A stretch of 64,000 nt of DNA from JBBDSH01 sp040905045 (lineage in GTDB: Bacteria > Pseudomonadota > Gammaproteobacteria > Eutrophobiales > Eutrophobiaceae), in assembly GCA_040905045.1 (NCBI GenBank), contig JBBDSH010000096.1:9118-73117 (forward strand). The letters run 5' to 3'. The notes beneath the pieces were generated by a model, which saw only the letters and a program-made list of their open reading frames with translations, was not told where the DNA came from and searched no databases. Positions 1 through 8,300 of the stretch are shown here, piece after piece. Numbering within the stretch: the stretch's first letter is position 1; each line of letters opens with the position of its first letter. The position numbers and the translations under genes were made by a program.

Positions 1-410
1 GGTTTCATATTGATGTTTTCATCCCCGCAGTAGAACAGGACATCCGAATTGGTAATGACGGGAACATGCACCCGTACCCGCGTGTACCAGTGATAATTGA
101 AGTCTACGTGGTTGCTGACCTCGCAGTTGGCATCCAGTTTCATTAGCCGGGAACGGGTCAACACCTCACCGAGGCTGGCCATGACCTGGTGGTGATAGGG
201 GCTTTTCCGCAAGTGCGGTGTGATTTTCATGGCGCCGACGAAGTCATCGTTATCGGTACCGTCCCGGGAAATCAGGGGGACGGCGGAGTTGCCCTTTAAA
301 CCGGAGGGATGCGGCATCCATGCAGTGGCGTCCAGTGATGTGACTTCTTCCGCGAGCCGCGAGGCATCGAAACGGAACGGGAGACGGACGAACGGTTGTG
401 CCAGTTTCAT
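1..410 (-). CDS. Aspartyl/asparaginyl beta-hydroxylase family protein (C-terminus beyond window)
   Basis: Reading the minus strand from the ATG at 410 gives an open frame to the window edge, about 136 residues, starting MKLAQPFVRLPFRFD. The segment HWYTRVRVHVPVITNSDVLF resembles the core of the Asp/Asn beta-hydroxylase family (2-oxoglutarate/Fe(II) dioxygenases of the cupin fold), where an R-x-H-x-P strand follows the first region. The metal-binding HxD...H part would lie beyond the edge. A TGA lies in frame shortly upstream of the ATG, which supports this start. It sits 21 bp downstream of the sulfotransferase on the same strand, so the two are probably co-transcribed. In such pairs the hydroxylase modifies a protein or small-molecule substrate, but the substrate here is unknown. 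Family assignment rests on pattern recognition of a partial protein. Confidence 0.6.
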   Translation of the reverse strand, partial: MKLAQPFVRLPFRFDASRLAEEVTSLDATAWMPHPSGLKGNSAVPLISRDGTDNDDFVGAMKITPHLRKSPYHHQVMASLGEVLTRSRLMKLDANCEVSNHVDFNYHWYTRVRVHVPVITNSDVLFYCGDENINMK

Positions 411-431
411 AATCGGTTTGAATATCCGGTA

Positions 432-1073
432 TCAGCCTGTGGCGCCATTCTGCCAAGCGTACCGGAATAGTTCCAGGTCTTTGCTGTAAAACTTTTCGAT
501 TGCTTCTTTCAGTTCCGTATCATAATAGTCCGAATATCGGGCGTGTTCCGAGACGTTCTTTTCCGGCAATTTTTCCGGTTTGATACCGATGTGCGTACAG
601 ATTTCGTTCCATGACTCCTGTAATGTTTCGTAACGGCCGATATAGTCCATTGCAATTTGATCGGCGTTATCAATCAGGAATTGATACTGGGGAAGGATAA
701 GCATGCGTCTTCGGAATGCGTCTCTTTGAAAGAGTTGTTTTATCGTGATGATTTCTCTTCCCCTGAAATCCGGATTTTTCCGATTGAGAAAGAAGCACGC
801 GGAAATAAATCGATCAAAGGGATTGCGGACAAAGGCAAATTTGAAATAGGAATCCCGAACTTCACGGGACAGATACGATTCAATCTGCCGGAAGGAAATA
901 TGCCCGTGCTTCAGCGCCGCAATCTCCGGGATGGGGATGCTGCTCTCGCCGTGCAGAATCTTCTGTTCCCAGTCATTTTCGTCCAGATGAGGACGCAATG
1001 CCTCCCGAACGGCATGGGTAGCGGTTCTGGGAACGGCAAAGAATATAAATCGATGTTTGTGGGAAATAATCAC
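432..1073 (-). CDS. Sulfotransferase family 2 protein
   Basis: A 213-residue cytosolic protein. The N-terminus MIISHKHRFIFFAVPRTATH is the 5'-phosphosulfate-binding loop typical of PAPS-dependent sulfotransferases (K-x-x-R-T-x-T-like, here with P-R-T-A-T). FAFVRNPFDRFISACF near residues 80-95 is the 3'-phosphate-binding R-N-P-x-x-R-x-x-S motif. A later YDYIGRYE-like segment (residues 143-150, MDYIGRYETL) is also characteristic of the family. These enzymes transfer sulfate from PAPS to carbohydrate or other hydroxyl groups. The acceptor cannot be read from sequence. It is followed on the same strand by the Asp/Asn hydroxylase. Base composition is more AT-rich than in the metabolic genes to the right, which hints at acquired surface-modification functions. 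Confidence 0.8.
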   Translation of the reverse strand: MIISHKHRFIFFAVPRTATHAVREALRPHLDENDWEQKILHGESSIPIPEIAALKHGHISFRQIESYLSREVRDSYFKFAFVRNPFDRFISACFFLNRKNPDFRGREIITIKQLFQRDAFRRRMLILPQYQFLIDNADQIAMDYIGRYETLQESWNEICTHIGIKPEKLPEKNVSEHARYSDYYDTELKEAIEKFYSKDLELFRYAWQNGATG

Positions 1074-1451
1074 CGGCTATCCACTGTTCAGCTTCACCTC
1101 TGGCAATATTCACTATCCTACCCGCGGCATTGTTTTTTGGCCATTCCAGGCTGTAAGCTTAAATGTTACGGATTGACTTTGCTCGGAAATTACGTAATCT
1201 TTGCCGCCACTTTTTATTCCCTCAAGTGATCGAGATGAAAAACGGAAATACCCGTCTGTTTCCGGATACCGGCGTACCAGCGTGCCGGGCCGACTCGATC
1301 CTGCCTCGTTTCATTAATATTGTGATTACCGTCAGGAAAACGAGGATCGGCTGAGCCGGCAGCCGATCGGTGTCCTGAAGCGCACCGGCGAGACCGCCGG
1401 CGCATCCGTAATAACACGGGGCTGAACCCCTGACAGCAACGGTAATCCACA
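1074..1451. other. Intergenic region between divergent sulfotransferase and MATE genes
   Basis: No convincing gene is seen here. The left part is AT-rich and must hold the promoter of the sulfotransferase pair. The right part is GC-rich and contains a hairpin with arms CCGGCG/CGCCGG near 1392-1408, followed by a GCAACGGTAA box at 1435-1444 just before the MATE start. That box resembles a piece of the cobalamin riboswitch core but the rest of the consensus is missing (see findings). Confidence 0.5.
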
Positions 1452-2876
1452 ATGAATCCTGTAAAAGTATTACAAGAATTGATGGTACGGTCCGGCCGGG
1501 CCTGGGCCTTCATGCGCCTCGCCGTGGCGGGCGGTAATCTCGACTACACCACCGGTTCCATTCGTCGCGCCGTCCTGCTGCTTTCCATACCCATGGTCCT
1601 GGAAATGGCGATGGAGTCCATCTTCGCCATTGTCGATATCTTTTTTGTTTCATACCTGGGGGCGGCGGCGGTGGCGACCGTCGGCCTGACCGAGGCCCTG
1701 TTGTCGCTGCTCTACGCCGTGGCCATCGGCCTCAGCGTCGCGGTGACGGCCCTGGTGGCGCGCCGCATCGGCGAGAAGAATACTACCGGTGCCGTCACGA
1801 TCGCGGCACAGACTATCTGGTTGGGCGTGATTATCGGATCAGTCGTCGGCATCGTCGGTGTTTTCAACGCCGAGGCTATCCTCCGCTTCATGGGCGCCGG
1901 GGAGGCCGTTATCGCCGAAGGCAAGGGTTATATGGCCATCATGCTGGGCGGCAGCATCAATATCCTGTTTCTGTTCCTGCTGAATGCGGTTTACCGGGGC
2001 GCCGGTAATGCCAGCATCGCCATGCGCTCCCTGTGGCTGGCCAACGGTATCAACATCATCCTGGATCCCTGCCTGATCTTCGGCCTCGGTCCCTTTCCGG
2101 AAATGGGCGTCACCGGCGCGGCCATTGCCACCAACATTGGCCGCAGTATCGGCGTGATCTACCAGCTTTATCATCTGTTTGACGGCCGGGCCATTATAAC
2201 TCTGACCTTGAAACGGATGGCCTTTGTTCCGGGGATCATGCTGTCGCTGCTGAAACTCTCGGTGGGCGGCATCGGCCAGATCCTCATCGCCACGGCCAGC
2301 TGGGTGGTTCTGATGAAAATCGTGGCCGCCTACGGCAGCGAGGCGGTGGCGGGTTATACCATCGCCATCCGCATCGTCATTTTCACGATTCTTCCCGTCA
2401 TGGGTATGAGTAACGCCGCCGCCACGCTCGTCGGCCAGAACCTTGGCGCCGCTCATCCCGAACGGGCGGAACACTCGGTGTTCAAGGTGTTGCAATACAC
2501 TTTTCTTTTCCTGGTTGTGATCTTCATTTTTCTGTTTATTTATGCCCGGCCGTTAATGGGAATATTCAGTGCCGATACGGCGGTGATAGACGTCGGAGTC
2601 GACTGCCTGAGAATCTTCGCCGTCGGCCTGTTTTCATTCTGCCTGGGCATAGTATTGATCCAGGCCCTGAACGGCGCCGGTGACACCATGACACCGACGC
2701 GCATTAACCTGCTTTGTTTCTGGGCCATCGAGATTCCGCTGGCGTGGGTGCTGGCCGAGGTGATGTTGCTTGGCCCGCAGGGTGTCTTCATCGCCATTCC
2801 CGTGGCGGAGACCCTGATGGCGGTGCTGGCGTGGATGGCCTTCCGTAAAGGTGCATGGAAGTTGAACAAAGTGTAG
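1452..2876 (+). CDS. MATE family multidrug/metabolite exporter
   Basis: A 474-residue inner-membrane protein with about 12 predicted hydrophobic segments, starting with the family pattern LDYTTGSIRRAVLLLSIPMV at residues 30-49 and AIVDIFFVSYLGAAAVATVG just after. MATE transporters exchange H+ or Na+ for drugs or metabolites. Length is normal for the NorM/DinF-type family (450-480 aa). The ATG at 1452 has no clear ribosome binding site; ATGs at 1482 and 1512 are alternatives that keep all membrane segments. The TAG stop lies inside a dispersed repeat (GTAGGGTGGG). It lies next to the methionine genes but on the opposite strand from metR, so shared function is not implied. Confidence 0.9.
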   Translation: MNPVKVLQELMVRSGRAWAFMRLAVAGGNLDYTTGSIRRAVLLLSIPMVLEMAMESIFAIVDIFFVSYLGAAAVATVGLTEALLSLLYAVAIGLSVAVTALVARRIGEKNTTGAVTIAAQTIWLGVIIGSVVGIVGVFNAEAILRFMGAGEAVIAEGKGYMAIMLGGSINILFLFLLNAVYRGAGNASIAMRSLWLANGINIILDPCLIFGLGPFPEMGVTGAAIATNIGRSIGVIYQLYHLFDGRAIITLTLKRMAFVPGIMLSLLKLSVGGIGQILIATASWVVLMKIVAAYGSEAVAGYTIAIRIVIFTILPVMGMSNAAATLVGQNLGAAHPERAEHSVFKVLQYTFLFLVVIFIFLFIYARPLMGIFSADTAVIDVGVDCLRIFAVGLFSFCLGIVLIQALNGAGDTMTPTRINLLCFWAIEIPLAWVLAEVMLLGPQGVFIAIPVAETLMAVLAWMAFRKGAWKLNKV

Positions 2877-2960
2877 GGTGGGTAGAGCGAAGCGAAACCC
2901 ACCGACCACCGGGAACAGTCTCCATGGTGGGTTTCGCAAACAACGCTCAACCCACCCTAC
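2873..2960. repeat. Inverted dispersed repeat, GTAGGGTGGG class
   Basis: The left arm GTAGGGTGGGTAGAGCG...AACCCACC is matched in inverse by GGTGGGTTTCGC...CAACCCACCCTAC on the right, giving a long hairpin. The left end provides the TAG stop of the MATE gene. Shorter relatives of this unit (gggtgggt-agagcg-tcg-tttgcgaaacccacc) occur near 32936, 33079 and 35187. Confidence 0.8.
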
Positions 2961-2981
2961 AACTACAAGCCACTAGAACTC

Positions 2982-3023
2982 GTAGCCCGGATGGAGCGCA
3001 GCGGAATCCGGGTTACGGGCTAC
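2982..3023. repeat. Dispersed repeat, GTAGCCCGGATG class
   Basis: GTAGCCCGGATGGAGCGCAG followed by CGGAATCCGGGTTACGGGCTAC. It is an imperfect palindrome whose ends pair (GTAGCCC/GGGCTAC). Relatives are seen at 10206-10358, 14676-14809, 32029-32059 and 55025-55059. Confidence 0.85.
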
Positions 3024-3081
3024 AAGACTGCGCTTCATCCACGCTACAAGATTCCGGTTATCCAGGAAGTCAAACCCTGGT

Positions 3082-3146
3082 TGTAGGAACGCCGACCTCG
3101 GCGCGAATATAACTTCAATCATTCGGCTCGGGGGCGCGCCTCCTAC
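3082..3146. repeat. REP-like inverted pair, GTAGGA...CGCGAAT class
   Basis: GTAGGAACGCCGACCTCGGC-GCGAAT is followed by its inverse ATTCGGCTCGGGGGCGCGCCTCCTAC. It resembles the REP elements known from pseudomonads and xanthomonads (GTAGGAGCGGC...CCGCGAA). Copies in this window lie at 9121-9240, 19398-19539, 31979-32005 and 38494-38610. Confidence 0.75.
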
Positions 3147-3200
3147 TTCCTCCGTTTCACATCGAAGTTAAATTCAGGCCGGGGATGGAGAATATAAATC

Positions 3201-3281
3201 GATCTCGCAAAGGGCGCAAAGATCGCAGAGGGATCTATCATTTTCTGTTTCCTTGGCGTACTTGGCGCTCTTTGCGAGATC
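3201..3281. repeat. Nonamer-periodic inverted repeat, CGCAAAG class
   Basis: The left arm GATCTCGCAAAGGGCGCAAA repeats roughly every 9 bp (CGCAAAG-NN). The right arm ends GGCGCTCTTTGCGAGATC, its inverse. This is one of five such elements in the window (also 14846, 44514, 52592 and 54885). Together with the neighbouring repeats it fills the gap between the MATE gene and metR, where no gene is seen. Confidence 0.85.
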
Positions 3282-3345
3282 AAATTTTACAGGCATCATT
3301 CCATGGACGGCATTCTCCGGCTTCCATGTGACTTGTTACTGTCTG

Positions 3346-4260
3346 TCAACACCTTTTAATTCCCGAAAGAGTCGTCGGCGCCAGTTCCCGGATCAGTTGC
3401 AGGAAATGCTCGACCCAGGGCGGGGCGTCCGGCCGTGATGCGGCGTAGAGCCGGCACCAGAGACCGTTCCTGCCCAGGGGCAGGGAACGGATATAACCCT
3501 GTTCCACCTGCGGCTGAATGGTCCAGGTGGGCAACATGGCCAGACCGCGGCCGCTGGCTACCAGTTGAATGATGGCGATGGTGAGTTCGGCGGTGCGTCT
3601 GTCGGGATCGACACCGGCCGGTTTCAGGAATTCACGCACGCCGTCCAGCTGCCTGTCATCAACCGGGTAATGGATGAGGGTCTCTTGAGCGAAATCCTCG
3701 GGCGTCAGATAGGACCTGCCCGCCAGCATGTGCCGGGGCGAGCAGCAGCCCACCATCTCGAAATCGAACAGGGAGTGATAGGCCACGCCGTCGCGGTTTT
3801 CCGGTTCACTGTGCACGGCCAGGTCGGCTTCATTATTCAGCACCAGCGCCACCGGATCCGGTGTCAGGCCGGAGACCAGATCCTGTTCCACCTCCGGCCA
3901 TTCATTCAGCAGCCGATCCAGGGCCGGCATGAGCCAGTCGAAGCAACTGTGACATTCCAGAGCGATACGCAGAGTCCCGGCGGAACCGCCGGCGATGCGG
4001 GCGATATCCCGCTCGGCATCATCGATTCGCCGCATCACCTCCCGGGCCAGGTTCATGAGCCGTTCCCCGGAGGGCGTCAGGCGCAGCGGCTGGCTCTTGC
4101 GCTCGAACAGGCTGACACCGTACTGCGCCTCCAGTTGCTTGAACTGCTGCGACAGCGCGGAGTGGGTAATGCAGAGATGTTGCGCCGCGCGGGACATGCT
4201 GCCCATCTCGGCCAGGGCGAGGATGGCACGTAAGTGCCTGATTTCCAAGGGTGACGACAT
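3346..4260 (-). CDS. metR: LysR-type regulator MetR
   Basis: A 304-residue LysR-family protein. The N-terminal helix-turn-helix (about residues 6-65: IRHLRAILALAEMGSMSRAAQ, then SALSQQFKQLE) is followed by RKSQPLRLTPSGE, which closely matches Escherichia coli MetR (RKSQPLRFTPQGE). ALECHSCFDWLMPAL and LIHYPVDDRQLD in the effector domain also match MetR. In enterobacteria MetR uses homocysteine as co-inducer to activate metE, metH, metF and related genes. It is divergent from metF-metH, which is the expected target arrangement. The ATG at 4258-4260 has no Shine-Dalgarno sequence and directly abuts the 17-bp-arm dyad, so binding there would probably also control metR itself. Confidence 0.93.
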   Translation of the reverse strand: MSSPLEIRHLRAILALAEMGSMSRAAQHLCITHSALSQQFKQLEAQYGVSLFERKSQPLRLTPSGERLMNLAREVMRRIDDAERDIARIAGGSAGTLRIALECHSCFDWLMPALDRLLNEWPEVEQDLVSGLTPDPVALVLNNEADLAVHSEPENRDGVAYHSLFDFEMVGCCSPRHMLAGRSYLTPEDFAQETLIHYPVDDRQLDGVREFLKPAGVDPDRRTAELTIAIIQLVASGRGLAMLPTWTIQPQVEQGYIRSLPLGRNGLWCRLYAASRPDAPPWVEHFLQLIRELAPTTLSGIKRC

Positions 4261-4261
4261 T

Positions 4262-4314
4262 TATATAAGTTTAATTAACATTCAGGTTAAAAATATATTA
4301 ATTGAACTTATATA
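4262..4314. promoter_or_regulatory. Long dyad in the metR-metF control region, likely operator
   Basis: The arms TATATAAGTTTAATTAA (4262-4278) and TTAATTGAACTTATATA (4298-4314) are inverse complements with one mismatch, separated by 19 bp. The element fills most of the space between the divergent metR and metF genes and is far more AT-rich than its surroundings. A LysR-type regulator typically binds such dyads. MetR is the obvious candidate, although its published consensus (TGAA-N5-TTCA) is only partly visible. Confidence 0.6.
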
Positions 4315-4355
4315 GCAAGGACGTAGGATGTTGTTTCCGTAAGGAGGTTGTCACT

Positions 4356-5303
4356 ATGCACACTAATCAAGAACCCGAACACAATAATCTCAATCTGCGC
4401 TCCCGGACCACACCGATCCGGGAGAGGCTGTCCGTATCGTTTGAATTTTTTCCGCCCGCGACGGAGGAAATGCAGCAGAAACTCTGGTCGGCGGTAGAAC
4501 GACTGGCGCCCCTGAAACCGGCCTTTATGTCGGTGACCTACGGTGCCGGCGGTTCCACCCGTGAGCGCACCCATGCCACCGTCAAGCGCATGCTGACCGA
4601 CACAGATGTGTCGCCGGCGGCGCACCTGACCTGTGTCGGCGCCTCGCGCGGCGAGGTGGACGATGTGGTGCGTGCCTATAAGGACGCCGGTATTAAAAAG
4701 ATTGTCGCCCTGCGCGGTGATCCGCCCGATCCGGAGGCCGGCTTCCAACCGCATCCGCAGGGGTATAAAAATGCCGCAGATCTGGTCGCGGGTATCCGCA
4801 AGATCGGTGATTTCGACATCAGTGTCGCCGCCTATCCGGAAAAGCATCCGGATTCACCCGACATGCAGGCGGATCTGGATAACCTGAAGCGCAAGATCGA
4901 CGCCGGCGCCAATCGCGCCATTACCCAGTTCTTTTTCAACACCGACGACTATCCGCGCTTTCTCGACATGGCGCGGGCCCAGGACATCAGCGTTCCTATC
5001 GTCCCGGGCATCATGCCGGTCACCAACTACGCCAAGCTGTGCCGTTTTGCGGCCGGCTGCGGCGCCACCATCCCCGACTGGCTGGCGCAATTATTTGAAG
5101 GACTGGATGATGCGCCTGAGGAACGCAAGCTGATCGCCGCCTCGGTGGCGATTTCCCAGTGCGAACGCCTGCTGGAATACGGCGTCCGCAGTTTTCACTT
5201 TTATACCCTCAACCGCGCGGAACTGACCTGGGCCATCTGTCATTCCCTGGGCCTGCGCGCGGAACCCGAAGACGACAAAGTACTTCAACACGGAGCAGCG
5301 TAA
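4356..5303 (+). CDS. metF: 5,10-methylenetetrahydrofolate reductase
   Basis: A 315-residue cytosolic FAD enzyme that reduces 5,10-methylene-THF to 5-methyl-THF, the methyl donor for MetH. Diagnostic segments are VSFEFFPPATEE near the N-terminus, FMSVTYGAGGSTRERTH, LTCVGASRGEVDD, IVALRGDPP and FFFNTDDYPRFLD. It has a TIM-barrel fold and normal length. The start at 4356 is chosen because AAGGAGG lies at 4341-4347, nine bases upstream; an in-frame ATG at 4302 would put the start inside the regulatory dyad. The stop TAA overlaps the metH ATG (TAATG), so translation of the two is probably coupled. Confidence 0.95.
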   Translation: MHTNQEPEHNNLNLRSRTTPIRERLSVSFEFFPPATEEMQQKLWSAVERLAPLKPAFMSVTYGAGGSTRERTHATVKRMLTDTDVSPAAHLTCVGASRGEVDDVVRAYKDAGIKKIVALRGDPPDPEAGFQPHPQGYKNAADLVAGIRKIGDFDISVAAYPEKHPDSPDMQADLDNLKRKIDAGANRAITQFFFNTDDYPRFLDMARAQDISVPIVPGIMPVTNYAKLCRFAAGCGATIPDWLAQLFEGLDDAPEERKLIAASVAISQCERLLEYGVRSFHFYTLNRAELTWAICHSLGLRAEPEDDKVLQHGAA

Positions 5304-8300
5304 TGACGGATACGAACGAAAATAATATCAATGAACTGAAGCAGAAGCTGAAGGATCGCATCGTCCTTCTGGACGGCGCCATGGGCACCATGATCCAGAA
5401 TCTGTCACTGGAGGAAGCCGATTTCCGCGGTGATCTTCTCAAGGACCACGGCTGTGAACTGCGCGGCAATAACGATGCCCTGAACCTGAGCAAACCGGAT
5501 GCGATTCTGAATATCCATCGCGACTTCCTGAAGGCGGGCGCGGATATCCTCAAGACCAACACTTTCAATTCCACCCGCATCGCCCAGGCCGATTATGAGA
5601 TGGAGGATCAGGTAAGGGACCTGAACCGTACCGGCGCCGAACTGGCCCGCAAGGCCGTGGACGAGATTCTGGCCGAAGAACCGGACAAGCCCCGCTGGAT
5701 CGCGGGTGTTCTCGGTCCCACCAACCGCACCGCGTCCATTTCACCGGACGTCACCGATCCCGGCTACCGTGCCGTGACTTTCGACGATCTGCGCGAGGCC
5801 TACTACGAGGCCGTCGAGGCCCTGGTGGAAGGCGGTGTCGATGCCATCCTGATCGAGACTATTTTCGATACGCTGAACGCCAAGGCGGCCATTTTCGCCG
5901 TGCGGGAATACAGCGATGAACACGGTATCGATCTGCCGCTGATGATCTCCGGCACCATCACCGACGCCAGCGGCCGCACGCTCAGCGGCCAGACTGTGGA
6001 AGCGTTCTGGCATTCGGTCCGGCATGCCGAACCCCTGTCCGTGGGACTGAACTGCGCCCTGGGCGCGGAGCAATTGCGCGAATACGTGGACGATCTGTCC
6101 CGTATCGCCGAAACCAATGTCAGTTGCCATCCCAACGCCGGCCTGCCCAACGAGTTCGGCGAATACGATGAGTCACCGGAACACATGGCCGGCATCATTG
6201 CCGATTTCGCCAAAAACGGCCTGGTGAATATTATCGGCGGCTGCTGCGGCACCACGCCGGAGCATATCGCGGCCATTGCGAAGGCCGTCAATGACGCCAC
6301 ACCGAGAGCCATACCGGAACCGGAGATTCACTGCCGTCTGTCCGGCCTGGAACCCATGATCATCACGCCGGACAGCAACTTCGTCAATATCGGTGAGCGC
6401 ACCAACATCACCGGTTCGGCCCGTTTCGCGCGTCTCATCCGGGAAGAGGATTACGACACCGCCATCAACGTCGCCCGGGAACAGGTGGAGAACGGCGCCC
6501 AGATCATCGACGTCAACATGGACGAGGGCATGCTGGATTCCGAGGCGGCCATGGTGAAGTTCCTGAACCTGATCGCTGCCGAGCCGGATATCTGCAAGGT
6601 GCCGATCATGGTGGACTCTTCCAAGTGGGAGGTGATCGAGGCCGGCCTGAAATGCATCCAGGGTAAATCCGTGGTCAATTCCATCAGCATGAAGGAAGGT
6701 GAGGAGGAGTTCCTGCAACGGGCGCGCCTGGCGAAGCGTTATGGCGCGGCCGTGGTCGTCATGGCATTCGACGAACAGGGACAGGCGGATACGCTGGAAC
6801 GTAAAACGGAAATCTGCGAACGCGCCTACAAACTGCTGATCGAGCAGGCCGGGTTCGCGCCGGAAGACATTATCTTCGATCCCAATGTCTTCGCCGTGGC
6901 CACCGGCATTGCCGAGCATAACGATTATGCGCGGGCCTTTATCGAGGCCACCGGCTGGATCACCGATAATCTGCCCCATGCCATGGTATCCGGCGGGCTT
7001 TCCAACCTGTCCTTTTCGTTCCGCGGCAACAATGCCCTGCGCGAGGCCATGCATTCCGTGTTCCTTTACCACGCCATTCAGCGCGGCATGACCATGGCCA
7101 TCGTCAACGCCGGTAAACTGCCCGTGTACGAGGATGTCGATGAGGAATTGCGCGAGGCCATCGAGGACGTGATTTTCAACCGGCGCGAGGATGCCGGCGA
7201 GCGTCTGCTGGAAATGGCCACCACGGTCAAGGACGAGCAGGAGGATGAAACGGAGAAGCTGGAGTGGCGGGAAAAACCCGTCAATGAACGTCTGGAATAC
7301 GCCCTGGTGCATGGTATTGATGAATACGTCATCGAGGACACCACCGAGGCGCATCAGAGCGCGAATGCCGCCATCGAGGTGGTCGAGGGACCGCTCATGG
7401 ACGGCATGAACGTGGTCGGGGATCTGTTCGGTTCCGGCAAGATGTTCCTGCCGCAGGTGGTGAAAAGCGCCCGGGTCATGAAAAAAGCCGTGGCCTACTT
7501 GGAACCGTTCATCGAGGAAGAGAAGGACGATTCCGATAAGTCCGAAAACGCCGGCACCGTGGTGCTGGCCACCGCCAAGGGCGACGTTCACGACATCGGC
7601 AAGAACATTGTCGGCGTGGTCCTGCGTTGTAATAACTATCGTGTCGTGGATCTCGGCGTCATGGTTCCGGCAGCAAAGATCATCGAGGCCGTGCGCAAGG
7701 AGAACGCCGATGTTGTCGGCGTCTCGGGTCTTATCACGCCCAGCCTGGACGAGATGATCCACGTCGCTTCGGAACTGGAGCGGGAAGGCATGAGTCTGCC
7801 CCTGCTCATCGGCGGCGCCACCACCAGCAAGATCCATACGGCGGTGAAAGTCGCGCCGGCCTACAGCGGTCCGACCGTATACGTGCCGGACGCCTCGCGT
7901 TCCGTCGGCGTGGTATCGAAGCTGATGAGCGGCAAGAGTGCCGAATTTGCGCAAAGCATCGCCGAGGAATACCAGCAGCTGCGCGATCAGCGCGACAGCC
8001 AGGATAGCAAGCGCAAGAAGCTGAGTATTGAAAAGGCGCGCGACAATCGGCCGGACTACGACTGGTCCTCCCATGAGACAGCGGCACCCGCATTTACGGG
8101 AACGAAGATCTTCGAGGATTACGACCTGCGCGAGCTGGCCGGTTACATTGACTGGACGCCGTTCTTCCAGACCTGGGATCTGTCCGGGACCTATCCGCGC
8201 ATCTTTGAAGATGAAACCGTCGGCGAGAGTGCGCGTGAACTGTTTGATGATGCACAGGAACTGCTGGAAGAAATCATCGAGAATAAATGGTTCACGCCGC

